Source of the DNA: Pedobacter africanus
GTDB lineage: Bacteria > Bacteroidota > Bacteroidia > Sphingobacteriales > Sphingobacteriaceae
Length of the DNA stretch: 64,000 bases
NCBI RefSeq assembly: GCF_900176535.1
Contig: NZ_FWXT01000001.1
Location: forward strand, 2,852,001-2,916,000
Reading direction: 5' to 3'
Under the pieces are notes generated by a model, which was not told the origin of the DNA, did no database searches, and worked only from the letters and a program-made list of their open reading frames with translations. Position 1 is the first letter of the stretch. The number at the start of each line of letters is the position of its first letter. This document shows positions 16,838-26,110 of the stretch, in pieces. The position numbers and the translations under genes were made by a program.

Positions 16838-17740
16838 CTAAAGCGCCAGCTCTTTTTTTGGGTCTATCAGTAAGGGGAAAAATTGTCCGCTTATTTTTTC
16901 TCCTTTAGGGATGGCAGGAGTGCCAGGCATTAGTTCTTTTTCCGTATCGGAAATCGTACCATCTGCAAACATATTTAGCACAAATGCCCTTCTCGATCGT
17001 TCGGATTTATTCTCATACGAGCCATGTACCAATAAAGGATGATGGAAAGTCCCATAACCTTTTTTTAGTTCCATAGGTATTGGTTTAAATGCTGCTTTTT
17101 GTTCTTCCGTCAAAAACGACATCAGTCCCTCCATTTCGCCTGCCAATTCCGGTTTATCCAGTAAACCCCACTTATGACTCTTCGGTACATAATACATGCA
17201 GCCGTTTTCTGTGGTGGCGTCATCCAATGCTACCCAGCAGGTTAGGTGCTGAAGAGGCACTGTGCGTGTCCAGTAAGAATAATCCTGGTGCCAGGCCACA
17301 ACACCACCGTGTTTTGCCGGCTTACAGAATAGCTGATCGTGCCAGAAACGTACAGCGCTATCGCCCAGTAACTGACTGGCGGCCATTACAAAGGCCGGGT
17401 TCCATAAAATGTCGTGAAAAGCTGGTGTTATTCGCCAGGCTCCAAGTGCATGAAACAAAACCGACTCCGGATCAGTTGAAGCATTTGAAAAGAACTGATG
17501 AAATAAGGTATGATCCGGAAGGTTAGGGTCTGAGATCCGTACCAGGTCCTCATTTAACTGATCTACCTGCCACTCTTCCAAAAACTTTATATCGCTCAGG
17601 TAGCCATTTTCTTTAAAAAACCTGACCTGCTCGTCGTTGAGGCGGTATTGTTCCCATTCATTTTTATTGGCTGGCCATTTGAAAAAGTCTGATACCAGCT
17701 GGTGGTATTCAGAAAGATCTTTAAGTTGATTTGTATTCAT
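16838..17740 (-). CDS. Phytanoyl-CoA dioxygenase (PhyH) family protein
   Basis: The 300-residue protein has the Fe(II)/2-oxoglutarate dioxygenase triad: His151 and Asp153 in WHQD, and His239 in LLVHGS, with Arg250 or Arg251 placed to bind 2-oxoglutarate. The substrate is unknown. PhyH proteins hydroxylate a wide range of small molecules and some remove methyl groups oxidatively. Here it is cytoplasmic and lies between a DUF5107 protein and a sugar isomerase-like gene, so a role in processing a modified sugar is a reasonable inference. Confidence 0.85.
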   Translation of the reverse strand: MNTNQLKDLSEYHQLVSDFFKWPANKNEWEQYRLNDEQVRFFKENGYLSDIKFLEEWQVDQLNEDLVRISDPNLPDHTLFHQFFSNASTDPESVLFHALGAWRITPAFHDILWNPAFVMAASQLLGDSAVRFWHDQLFCKPAKHGGVVAWHQDYSYWTRTVPLQHLTCWVALDDATTENGCMYYVPKSHKWGLLDKPELAGEMEGLMSFLTEEQKAAFKPIPMELKKGYGTFHHPLLVHGSYENKSERSRRAFVLNMFADGTISDTEKELMPGTPAIPKGEKISGQFFPLLIDPKKELAL

Positions 17741-17764
17741 CTTTTCTAATTTTAATCCAATTTA

Positions 17765-20700
17765 TTAAGTAGTTATCGCTAAATGTTCCTGCTTATTCAG
17801 CAGGCCATTAGTATACAGTTGTTTGATGAACCGAAACGACCTGTCTTCAAAGGGAAGTTCGTAGGGTAAAACTTCTTTACGGACAATTCTTAGTTTGGAT
17901 ATAGCCTCAATCTCGTGTTGCACACCCTTAAAAAAAGCCTGGCACCATTTTAATGGCAGCGCCAGTGGGTCTGCCTTGAGCCAGTCGGCCAAAATCTTGC
18001 CGGCTTCAGCCGTATCTCCCGATTGCTTCAACAGCAATATACTTAGAAAATCTGTAGATCCGTACGGGCTATGTTGATAGTGTTTTCTATAATCCACTAT
18101 TTTACGGGTTAGTGCCCGCCTTTCTGAAATGTTGCCTTGTTCCATGCAAATGAGTTCCATATAATCTTCAAGGCGCTCATCCACATGATGGGGTTTGCCG
18201 ATACCCATATTTTCGGGCCATGTTCTGGCCAGGCCAATATGCGCTATTGCCTTTTCCCGATCGCCTGTTATTATTCCTTTCATTGCCGCCAGGAGGTGGG
18301 TTTCCCGCCAGCTGTTCCTCCCCTCGGAAGCGCCTTCATTAGGAAGTACGGTCATGTTGGCCATCAGTGCAATACCTTGTTCCAGGTTTTGGGTATACAT
18401 AAAGCATCTGGCCAGTTTTAAGCCCAGATAGTAATTATCGGGGTGTTGTTTGTACCCTTTTTTTGTCACCTGAAGTGCCAGGTTCCAATTCTCATTTTCA
18501 GCGTGATATTTAGACAAGCCTAATATGGTTCGCCATTCATTGGGCGCCAGCGCAAAAGCCTGTTTCAGGTCCTGGAGGCATCCTTCCTGTTCAAGCTCCT
18601 TTTTTAAATTTGCCCTTACTATATAGAACGGATAAAAATCCGGCAGCTGCCGACAGCTGTTTAACAACGAAAGCGCTTCGTCTTTCCGAAGGTTTTGAAT
18701 GTAGGCCATGGCCAGGTAATATTTAAATTTCCATTCTTCCTGTTTAGCTACTGCCCAATACAATACATTTACATCTTCTTCACGGTGAGGGAAAACAAAC
18801 TCAGGGCTTGAGGATGCAGCCAGATCTAAGGTCGGCTTTATCTTTTTAACTGCACCTGAAACAGAATAAAGATAGGCTTTCCAAAGATGTACCATTGCGT
18901 AATCCGGAGCGGCATCAAGAATTTGAAGTGCATCCTGATGAAGATTTAAGTTGTAGTAGAAAGCTGCGAGCTCGATATAGGTTTCGTAAGGCATTTCGCT
19001 TTCAGTAAGCCTGTTTACTGGCAATTGTTTTGCCTGTGCCAGTTCATACTTTGCCAGGTAATTGAGGGGATCGCTGATCAGTAATTCTTTGATCAGGCGC
19101 ATCGCTTCTTCATTGGTTCCCTTTAGTTTGTGCACAATTATGCTTAAATATAAAGCTTGCAGGTTACCGGGACCGTACTGCTGTGCTTTTTTAACATAAT
19201 CGTAGGCCTTATCGACCTGCCCCTCGCGGATATTTATTTTGGCCAGTTCAATAAAAGCTGCAGCCCTGAATTCTAGGGATTGACTGGCAATTGAAAAGCC
19301 ATCTTTGGCATCGGCCATATTTTGCAGACGGTCGTTCAGTAGTCCATAGAGATAGTTTGCTTCAGGATGATAGGTGTCTACAGATAGGACGTCAATGATA
19401 AGATGGAGTGCTTCTTCATATTTCATTTGCCTAAAATATAAGCCAGCAAGTCCGCTGAGGGCTTCCATAAAAAAGGGATCTTGCTGCAGACAAAGCAGGT
19501 ATTGATCTATAGCGCGATCGAAAAAACGTTGCCGTTCCCACTCTTTAGCCTGTATGCAACAGGCCTGTACAGATTCTGAATCGTATGCAGGATTTGTTTT
19601 TGTTGGACGTTTCAATGCAGTATGTTGTTCCAGACCGTTGTAGATCATGGTTTGATCCAGGAAAACCTGTACCTCTTTTTCCTGCATAGCAAAGGGGAGT
19701 GTAAAACTGCAGTTTTCCATTGCCCTCAAATCAATTTTTTCTGCTAAAATCTCCTTTTGGTAATGTAAAACCCTAAAAGTTTGTGACAAAGGTTTGTTGG
19801 CGCAAATGTTAATTTTATTCCGGCCATTCTGCGAACTAATGTAAAAGGAAAGTTGCCGGTTCCCATAAGTCAGCCCGCCTGTATTTTTTACAGGAAACCA
19901 GTGCTCTTCCCAGGTATCGTAGGTATAGGGTAAAAAGGAGCGGTGTTTAAAAGGGGTTTTGGAACTTGCAGCAACACTTTGATTAAAAAGGCGTCCGCTT
20001 TGAACTTCGGTATATTGCCCATCGGTATCCGTTAGCAAATCTTCCCAAATCATTCCGTAACGCGAAAGGCCCCATATCCATATTTTTTTTCCTGGTTTTT
20101 CATCGTAAGCGGCTGAATGTCCCATGCCAAATTGCTGGTCATGCCAGTAACAGCCCCAGAAATCGCTGTAGGCTCCAAAAACATGATACGACTTGTATTC
20201 TCCGTAGTCATTTTGATTGTAGAAAGATATTTTCCGGTTCTCCTCATCTTCAGGCCAGTTTAGTGCTGTTCCATCATGACCCAAGCGCTGCTGTCCCGGG
20301 TAAACGTATTCCAGGTTCCCTGAAGTTTTTATACCCACGTTGTTCCATTGATAGTAAGACTGCGGCATGCAGCTGTTGTTGTGCCACCAGCTTTTGGTAC
20401 TGAAGTAGGCCGTATCTTTGGGCAGATTGATCTCAACGCGCCATTCGGTGCGTGAAGGCCAATCGGTAGCCCCAATGAAACAGCTTACACTGCCATCCTC
20501 GTTTTCTATCATTTTATAGTCGACCGGTGCTGAACAGGAGGGCGTATGGCCAATGATGCCCATATTTATTTCCATACCGCCCGATGTCCAGGGCCCCCTC
20601 ATGGCAACGTCCCTGAATTTTACGGTATGGTTAAAGTAAATAAATTCTTCGGCTGTCGACTTCTCTATAGCACCCCATATTTTGCCGCCCACGGCAGGAT

Positions 20701-20905
20701 TGATCCAGATCTTGATGTGCTCATTCTCCATTACAATCATCTCCCAATCCTTATCGTAACTTTTATTGGTATATCCATCAAACCTATTGTAAGGATATAG
20801 GCGGCCAAATTCAGGGATAGGGCTGGGATCTGAATAAGGATAGGTTTTAAGTGAAACAAGTTCCTTTTTGATACTGGCTTTTTCTATAGTGTTGATGTAT
20901 TTCAT
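17765..20905 (-). CDS. DUF5107 domain protein with long C-terminal TPR array
   Basis: The 1046-residue protein has no signal peptide and should be cytoplasmic. Residues 1 to about 400 match the DUF5107 type: aromatic-rich, with PAVGGKIWGA, RGPWTSGGMEINMG and GHTPSCSAPVDY-like stretches that recall galactose-mutarotase-like sugar-binding folds. About residues 440-1046 are helical repeats of TPR type. It is the first gene of the catabolic operon, 24 bases ahead of the dioxygenase, and has a consensus promoter and a LacI operator upstream. It may be a glycosidase or sugar-binding scaffold; no catalytic residue can be named. Confidence 0.75.
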   Translation of the reverse strand: MKYINTIEKASIKKELVSLKTYPYSDPSPIPEFGRLYPYNRFDGYTNKSYDKDWEMIVMENEHIKIWINPAVGGKIWGAIEKSTAEEFIYFNHTVKFRDVAMRGPWTSGGMEINMGIIGHTPSCSAPVDYKMIENEDGSVSCFIGATDWPSRTEWRVEINLPKDTAYFSTKSWWHNNSCMPQSYYQWNNVGIKTSGNLEYVYPGQQRLGHDGTALNWPEDEENRKISFYNQNDYGEYKSYHVFGAYSDFWGCYWHDQQFGMGHSAAYDEKPGKKIWIWGLSRYGMIWEDLLTDTDGQYTEVQSGRLFNQSVAASSKTPFKHRSFLPYTYDTWEEHWFPVKNTGGLTYGNRQLSFYISSQNGRNKINICANKPLSQTFRVLHYQKEILAEKIDLRAMENCSFTLPFAMQEKEVQVFLDQTMIYNGLEQHTALKRPTKTNPAYDSESVQACCIQAKEWERQRFFDRAIDQYLLCLQQDPFFMEALSGLAGLYFRQMKYEEALHLIIDVLSVDTYHPEANYLYGLLNDRLQNMADAKDGFSIASQSLEFRAAAFIELAKINIREGQVDKAYDYVKKAQQYGPGNLQALYLSIIVHKLKGTNEEAMRLIKELLISDPLNYLAKYELAQAKQLPVNRLTESEMPYETYIELAAFYYNLNLHQDALQILDAAPDYAMVHLWKAYLYSVSGAVKKIKPTLDLAASSSPEFVFPHREEDVNVLYWAVAKQEEWKFKYYLAMAYIQNLRKDEALSLLNSCRQLPDFYPFYIVRANLKKELEQEGCLQDLKQAFALAPNEWRTILGLSKYHAENENWNLALQVTKKGYKQHPDNYYLGLKLARCFMYTQNLEQGIALMANMTVLPNEGASEGRNSWRETHLLAAMKGIITGDREKAIAHIGLARTWPENMGIGKPHHVDERLEDYMELICMEQGNISERRALTRKIVDYRKHYQHSPYGSTDFLSILLLKQSGDTAEAGKILADWLKADPLALPLKWCQAFFKGVQHEIEAISKLRIVRKEVLPYELPFEDRSFRFIKQLYTNGLLNKQEHLAITT

Positions 20906-20960
20906 TCGATCTCATGAACTGAGCCGCAACAGATAGTCAGGCCCAATGTATTTATATAAT

Positions 20961-20991
20961 CAAACTTAGGGAACAATAAATTAAGAAACAA
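20961..20991 (-). promoter_or_regulatory. Promoter of the DUF5107-PhyH-isomerase-MFS-SSS operon
   Basis: On the minus strand TTG (20989-20991), a 20-base spacer and TAAGTTTG (20961-20968) form a full Bacteroidota promoter, about 55 bases before the DUF5107 ATG. The palindromic operator at 21009-21022 sits 17 bases upstream of the TTG. Confidence 0.7.
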
Positions 20992-21008
20992 GCTGACAAG
21001 CAAAAAAA

Positions 21009-21022
21009 TGTGTGCGCACACA
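21009..21022 (+). promoter_or_regulatory. LacI-family operator, copy 1
   Basis: TGTGTGCGCACACA is a perfect 14-bp palindrome with a central CG, as usual for LacI-family sites. It lies in the 349-bp gap (20906-21254) between the DUF5107 operon and the LacI gene. Two near-identical copies lie upstream of the SusC gene (28989 and 29045). The rest of the gap holds the DUF5107 promoter, an inverted repeat at 21049-21082 and a lone TACATTTG at 21150-21157 that might serve the LacI gene. Confidence 0.75.
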
Positions 21023-21048
21023 CTAACTTATTTGTTGAAATAATGGAT

Positions 21049-21082
21049 AAAATGTATTTTATTTGTAATACGCATACATTTT
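21049..21082 (+). repeat. Inverted repeat in the LacI/DUF5107 intergenic region
   Basis: AAAATGTAT (21049-21057) and ATACATTTT (21074-21082) are exact inverted 9-mers separated by 16 bases. ATACATTT recurs once more at 21149-21156. It has no T tract and is in a regulatory gap, so a protein site is more likely than a terminator. Confidence 0.4.
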
Positions 21083-21254
21083 AATATTTCAGCATTATAA
21101 AGAACATCAGGATAGCGTCTATTTATGTTTATCTTCCAAACTAAATAAATACATTTGTTAAATTTTTTGATGTGATAAAGCCGGGAAGGCCGTTGAAATG
21201 TATTGCTTTAAAATATGGAACGCTTAAACTAAATACTACAAAAATAAACAGGAG

Positions 21255-22331
21255 ATGAAAAACATCCGTATTAAGGATATTGCTGTCAAAGCAAAAGTAT
21301 CTGCAGGTACTGTCGACCGGGTATTGCACGACCGGGGGAATGTTTCGGAAAAGGTAAAGGAAAGGATCCTTAAGATCATTGAAGAGATGAACTACGAGCC
21401 TAATTTTATGGCCCGAGCGCTTGGGACTAAAAAGGAGTATCATTTTGCAGCTTTGATAGGCGATCCGAAGTATGATGCCTATTGGCTTGACCCCAAATCG
21501 GGAATCCAAAAGGCTGCTAAAGAAGCCAGGCAGTATGGAGTTAAGGTAACCTTGTTTATGTTCAATCCATATGATCCGGGTTCGTTTATTAAAAAGGCAG
21601 AAGAAGCGAGCCGAAGCAATCCGGACGGAATATTGCTGGCGCCGATGTTTTACCGTGAGGTACTTCCTTTTTTTGAGGCTTGGAAGGCAAAGGAAATCCC
21701 TTTTGTATTGTTCAATACCCAGATCGCAGAATTTGATCCTTTAAGCTATATCGGACAGGATTCCTATCAAAGCGGGCAGGTTGCCGGGAAGCTGATCCAT
21801 TATGGACAGCCAAATCCCCCATCTGTACTCATTGCCCATATAGATGAAGAGATCAGTAATTCTGCTCACCTTACAAAGAAAGAACAGGGCTTGAGGAATT
21901 ATTTCCTCCAAAATAACCTGAGCCATCAATATGAGATCATCAAGGCTGAACTGAACCTCCGCAACTATGCCCTGTTTGTTGAACAGCTGGATGCCATATT
22001 TGAGAGCAATCCGCAATTACAGTTTTGTTTTGTGACTACTTCCAAGGCCTTTGAAATTGCGAGGTATTTTGAACAGAAATTTATCAGCCACATCCGTATC
22101 ATTGGGTACGACTTGATCCCACAAAACCTGCATCACCTGAATAAGGGATCTATCAGTTTTCTGATCAATCAGAACCCACTTGGACAGGGCTATTGGGGTA
22201 TCAATCAGTTGGTCGATCATTTGGTCTTTAAAAAAGAGATTTCGGCCATAAAATTCCTTCCCCTGGATATTGTGACCAAAGAAAACCTGAATTATTATAT
22301 CGATGATTCTTTACTTTACAACCGGTTTTGA
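21255..22331 (+). CDS. LacI-family transcriptional regulator
   Basis: The 358-residue protein has an N-terminal LacI helix-turn-helix (IRIKDIAVKAKVSAGTVDRVL, with a hinge helix near residues 45-57) and a periplasmic-binding-protein-like sensor domain. It probably binds a sugar released from the local glycan. It lies between the two arms of the first carbohydrate locus. The palindromes at 21009, 28989 and 29045 are the natural candidates for its sites, which implies autoregulation and control of both arms. A GGAG directly abuts the ATG and is too close to act as a normal ribosome-binding site. Confidence 0.92.
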   Translation: MKNIRIKDIAVKAKVSAGTVDRVLHDRGNVSEKVKERILKIIEEMNYEPNFMARALGTKKEYHFAALIGDPKYDAYWLDPKSGIQKAAKEARQYGVKVTLFMFNPYDPGSFIKKAEEASRSNPDGILLAPMFYREVLPFFEAWKAKEIPFVLFNTQIAEFDPLSYIGQDSYQSGQVAGKLIHYGQPNPPSVLIAHIDEEISNSAHLTKKEQGLRNYFLQNNLSHQYEIIKAELNLRNYALFVEQLDAIFESNPQLQFCFVTTSKAFEIARYFEQKFISHIRIIGYDLIPQNLHHLNKGSISFLINQNPLGQGYWGINQLVDHLVFKKEISAIKFLPLDIVTKENLNYYIDDSLLYNRF

Positions 22332-22352
22332 GGCCAGTGTGGTATGCCTGTC

Positions 22353-23261
22353 TTATAAGTAGGGGTTAACTGGTATCTGTACAAGATGATAACCAGCAGC
22401 TTTTAATTGCTGAAGTTCCTGTTCGTTTGGTACTTCTTTGAAAATTATACTGGTCAGCACCTGGCTGCAGCATAACCTGAGGCTCACCATCAGGTCAAAT
22501 ATTCCTTTCTTTAGCTTTAGTTTTAAAAAGCTGAAGTTACTGTTGGTGGCCAGAGCAGTTTCTGCCCCCTTATAATAGAAATTGCTGTTGATCCTTTTAA
22601 AGGCAATCAGACGTAGATTTATTCCTGCCGCCAGCTTCTCAAATTCCCGCTCAGAAACTTTGTACACGAAGTTTCCTACGGGCTCGTAGGAAAAGCGGTT
22701 TTTCCAGACTTTCTGCACAAGCTTGTCGCTAATGGCAGAAAGGAGGTTTGTCACAAACAGCAGGATCGGCATTTTGATTACCGGGTCCTGAGGTTCAATG
22801 ATCATCACGCCTTTTCTAGCTACCCGGAGCATTTCATATACCGCCATAAAGGGACGGGGAAAATGGTGGTAGGTTTCCTTACACAAAACGTAATCGAAAC
22901 TATTGTCGTCAAAAGAAAGCTTTTCCGCATTTTCTGCAGAAAAACTCTGTATAAACCCTTCCTGATGGGATACGTTTAGGAAATCGCTGTTTAGATCGGT
23001 AGCATGTGCAGTACTGCCGTTTCCTTTCGAAAGGATATAATTTGCGTCCATTCCATAGGCATCACCTACGGTTAGCCAGGATGTGTCCGGTTTTTTCAGC
23101 AGTGGATCCAGGCAGGAAAAGATAATGTTCTGCAGCCAGTTGTTAATCGTATTTTCACCTGCGTCCTTAAATTTTTTAAAAAAAGCTTTTTTGGATTCCT
23201 CTGTAGGAAAAAGGTTATTGTACCAGTTTCCGTGTTTATTGTAGCTATCTTCTTGAAACAT
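22353..23261 (-). CDS. Class I SAM-dependent methyltransferase
   Basis: The 302-residue protein has a Methyltransf_11-like core. Motif I reads TVGDAYGMDANY, in place of the more usual ExGxGxG, and is followed by ATDLNSDFL, SFDDNSFDYVLCKETYHHF and a C-terminal extension. The substrate is unknown. It is the last gene of the minus-strand operon that starts with the putative hydrolase at 28816; the gap to the CBM9-like gene is only 36 bases. A methyltransferase is an unusual member of a glycan-degradation unit. Confidence 0.75.
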   Translation of the reverse strand: MFQEDSYNKHGNWYNNLFPTEESKKAFFKKFKDAGENTINNWLQNIIFSCLDPLLKKPDTSWLTVGDAYGMDANYILSKGNGSTAHATDLNSDFLNVSHQEGFIQSFSAENAEKLSFDDNSFDYVLCKETYHHFPRPFMAVYEMLRVARKGVMIIEPQDPVIKMPILLFVTNLLSAISDKLVQKVWKNRFSYEPVGNFVYKVSEREFEKLAAGINLRLIAFKRINSNFYYKGAETALATNSNFSFLKLKLKKGIFDLMVSLRLCCSQVLTSIIFKEVPNEQELQQLKAAGYHLVQIPVNPYL

Positions 23262-23297
23262 CTGCTTTTTTTTAGCAAGGTTATAAAAAAACTGCCA

Positions 23298-23933
23298 TTA
23301 TCCGAAATCAATTGTTCCAAAAAACTCAGGCTGATGAAAATCAGGCTTGGGGGAATGAATGTTATTCCAGACCAGGTAATGGGGCTGGGGAAGGTCATCT
23401 CCGCACTTAAAAAAATTGCCTTTGCACAAGATGCTGCTAACTGCATTAATCTGATGAAAACAGAATACTGTAAAAGGTATGACAAGGGCAAGCTCCCAGC
23501 AAGCCAGGTTTTCGCTTTGTGCATTTTTAAATGAGCGGCTGTATTTAATTTGCCTGACCACTGCCTCAGCAAGATATGCCCTTTCATTTTTCGTACCAAA
23601 GCCCATCAATCCTGTGCCTTCATTGTTGAATTCGAAATTGTAATATTTGGGCTCCTGGTTAAAACCTATGAAAAACTCCACGCAACTATCTTTATAAACC
23701 GGGTCATTGATTTTATGATAAAGCGGGATACTAAAAGGCTCACTTACAAAGTATTTGAGTAGAATGCAGTCCTGTCCATGCGCAATTGAAAAAGTAGCGG
23801 TTACCGGTGCTGTATACCCTTTCCAGGGCGAAATCGCAATAGGATGCCGCTTTAACCCGTTTAGCAGATCAGAAACTTTTGTGAGGTCTGATCTGCTGTT
23901 TATGTTTTGAAGGGATGGGGCCCAAACTGTCAT
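23298..23933 (-). CDS. CBM9-like carbohydrate-binding protein
   Basis: The 211-residue protein resembles the family-9-like (DOMON-related) carbohydrate-binding module, with the characteristic ending PHYLVWNNIHSPKPDFHQPEFFG and DSCVEFFIGF in the middle. No signal peptide is evident, which is odd for a surface binding module. Its ATG overlaps the stop of the beta-helix gene in an ATGA junction, so translation is probably coupled. It may be an intracellular sugar-binding protein, or may rely on the beta-helix protein in some way. Confidence 0.7.
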   Translation of the reverse strand: MTVWAPSLQNINSRSDLTKVSDLLNGLKRHPIAISPWKGYTAPVTATFSIAHGQDCILLKYFVSEPFSIPLYHKINDPVYKDSCVEFFIGFNQEPKYYNFEFNNEGTGLMGFGTKNERAYLAEAVVRQIKYSRSFKNAQSENLACWELALVIPFTVFCFHQINAVSSILCKGNFFKCGDDLPQPHYLVWNNIHSPKPDFHQPEFFGTIDFG

Positions 23934-26092
23934 TTTACTTTTTTGTAGCCTATTTTTTCAAATGGGATATTTCTGAACCCGGGAATCTTTCTCCAGATTA
24001 TTGCATCTGGCCTGAGCTTAAAGTTTTCTGCTGCATAATTTTCAAAGCCCGGATCTTCGTTGGTTTCATAATTGCTGTCTGTAAAAGGCAGCCATTCCTG
24101 CTTTCCTTCAACACGGTTCAGCATTTTTACCAATACATTTCTTGAAAAAGTGTCCCGTTTCGGAATTTCGGGATTGTCTTCAAAATACTTTGACAACCAG
24201 GGGTAGCGGGTAGCATATGGTGGCTTTTTATAGTTCACAGCTTCCAGTCTCTTTTGAAAAGTGCCATCCTTTGCCAGCATGGCTTTTGCCCAGTGTTTCA
24301 GACGGTCGTCTATATGTCCGGCATATTTCGTCTCAATAAAAATGTTATTGTGGTAGGGATTGTCCCTGCCTCCACCAACAAAGCCGGCCACTGTTCCGGC
24401 CTTGTAAAAAACATTGTCGTACACTTCCATCCCGCAGGCCCCGTCGTCATGATAAACAGCCATGGTTTTGTGGTCCCCACCTATGTGGTGAAAATAGTTA
24501 TAGCGTACAATCTGTCCCTGTTCTGAGGGATTTCGGCCGAAATATAAGGCGCCCATGTCATCTGAATCCATAACCAGGTGATGAAAGTTGTTGTATTCTA
24601 TCAGGTGGTTGTTGCCATGCAGCATTACTCCTGAAGAAGGAGCATTGTAGATATCGCAATTGGAAATGCGGTTGCCCACTCCTGTAATCCAGATACCCGG
24701 GCGGTATGATCTTTCGATGCGGTTAAAGTCGTGTATGCTGCAGTTTTTGATGTAATTGTTTCCCGGCTCAAGCGTCAGTCTGTTGCCCCCACTAATCAGA
24801 AAGCCTCCAGAGCCGGTATTGTACACCTCGCAGTTCACAATACCATTGTTTTTCCCTGCTTCGCGATCAAAAGTAGTATGATCGTAAACGTATTGGACCA
24901 GGCTGCCTATAGTTCTTGATTTGGGCTGTACCGCAAATACACTCAGACTGTCTGATTCTGCTTCTACGCCCTTCCCCATAAAAATGGCAACCATGCCAAG
25001 GTTGGTAAACTTGCAGCCATCTATCAGTACTTTTTCGGTTCTTTCCATAGTAATGCCTATGCCCCTGCTACACGTAAAGTTTAAGTTCTTTATCGTTACA
25101 TTACGTACATCGTCTATCGCAAGCAGTGGTGTTTCCAGTTCAGATAGCTCGAGCTTGCTTAAATTATCCGGTGGCAAAAAATAGAGCATTCGGCTATCCG
25201 TATCTACATAGTACTCTCCCGGTTCGTCAATTTCTTCGGGTAGATTGTAAGCTTGCCAGGCCCGCCATGGTTTTCCACTGCCAAATCCATAAGAATGTGG
25301 TTTGAGGGTGGTAATGGCCTTTTTAACTGTGTCAATGCCTTTCAGCGGGACCGCATCATCAGCGTAACCCCACATAAAAAAGCCTGCAATCCAAGCGTTA
25401 TGGGGTTCTTTCCATCTGGAAGGACGGTTGATGTCTTTATAGGTAAATGTTCCTCCGCGGTTGGTTGAATCCCCCCATCTTGGTATTGATCCTGTATCCA
25501 ATACCATGTGGATGGGCACAGTGCCTTTATTTGGCCATCGGGCTATTCTGCCCGGTTCGTCATTTGTGAAAATCTCTAGTGCTGCGGGGGCAAAGGGTCT
25601 GGTGAAGCCCGTCATTCGTAATTTTCCGGTGTTTTTAATACCTGCTTCCTTTAAGTTTACCTGTCTGATCCTGTCTCTGAATTCCGGTAAAAAGCGCTCC
25701 AGGTATGACGGATCGCTAACCGGTTTAATCAGTTTTTGAGGAATGATCTTCCCTCCATGTAAAATAGGTTTTTCATTATTCCAGGCTTTAATGGTTAACG
25801 GAACTGATGAATTCCAGGTTTTGTGCTGCACAATCTCCAGGGTGCTGGAAATGGGGTATACCCCACCACGTAATATAATCTCTATAGGCTTTTTTGTTTT
25901 TCCGCTACGGATATTGGCCAGTTTTAATGCCTGTTCTATAGTAGCCAGCGGAGCTTTAATTTCTCCACTGCCTGTTTTCTTCCCTGTTGGCGAAACATAT
26001 ATTTTATAGGCTTGTTGTGCATAGATTGGCAGTATGCCTATATTTAACAGCAGCAAGCCTGCAAGCCGCCTTTTTATGCCAGTAACAATCAT
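23930..26092 (-). CDS. Secreted right-handed parallel beta-helix protein (possible GH141-like hydrolase or lyase)
   Basis: The 720-residue protein has a signal peptide (cleavage near IYAQ, residue 26) and an IYVSPTGKKTGSGE start typical of parallel beta-helix carbohydrate enzymes. Repeating coils with N-rich turns run through the middle (NNGIVNCEVYNTGSGGF, NRISNCDIYNAPSSGVML, NLIEYNNF-like segments). GH141 glycosidases and several polysaccharide lyase families share this fold, and the sequence alone does not separate them. It follows the putative hydrolase gene by 18 bases and overlaps the CBM9-like gene. Confidence 0.7.
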   Translation of the reverse strand: MIVTGIKRRLAGLLLLNIGILPIYAQQAYKIYVSPTGKKTGSGEIKAPLATIEQALKLANIRSGKTKKPIEIILRGGVYPISSTLEIVQHKTWNSSVPLTIKAWNNEKPILHGGKIIPQKLIKPVSDPSYLERFLPEFRDRIRQVNLKEAGIKNTGKLRMTGFTRPFAPAALEIFTNDEPGRIARWPNKGTVPIHMVLDTGSIPRWGDSTNRGGTFTYKDINRPSRWKEPHNAWIAGFFMWGYADDAVPLKGIDTVKKAITTLKPHSYGFGSGKPWRAWQAYNLPEEIDEPGEYYVDTDSRMLYFLPPDNLSKLELSELETPLLAIDDVRNVTIKNLNFTCSRGIGITMERTEKVLIDGCKFTNLGMVAIFMGKGVEAESDSLSVFAVQPKSRTIGSLVQYVYDHTTFDREAGKNNGIVNCEVYNTGSGGFLISGGNRLTLEPGNNYIKNCSIHDFNRIERSYRPGIWITGVGNRISNCDIYNAPSSGVMLHGNNHLIEYNNFHHLVMDSDDMGALYFGRNPSEQGQIVRYNYFHHIGGDHKTMAVYHDDGACGMEVYDNVFYKAGTVAGFVGGGRDNPYHNNIFIETKYAGHIDDRLKHWAKAMLAKDGTFQKRLEAVNYKKPPYATRYPWLSKYFEDNPEIPKRDTFSRNVLVKMLNRVEGKQEWLPFTDSNYETNEDPGFENYAAENFKLRPDAIIWRKIPGFRNIPFEKIGYKKVK

Positions 26093-26110
26093 AAGCTCTT
26101 TTTCTGGTAA

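Noticed and set aside
21251..21254. GGAG as Shine-Dalgarno of the LacI gene
   Set aside because: It directly touches the ATG with no spacer, and the other genes of the window lack such sites.
23096..23599. 167-residue minus-strand frame overlapping the methyltransferase and CBM9-like genes
   Set aside because: Both overlapping genes on the same strand have convincing family motifs, and this frame has none.
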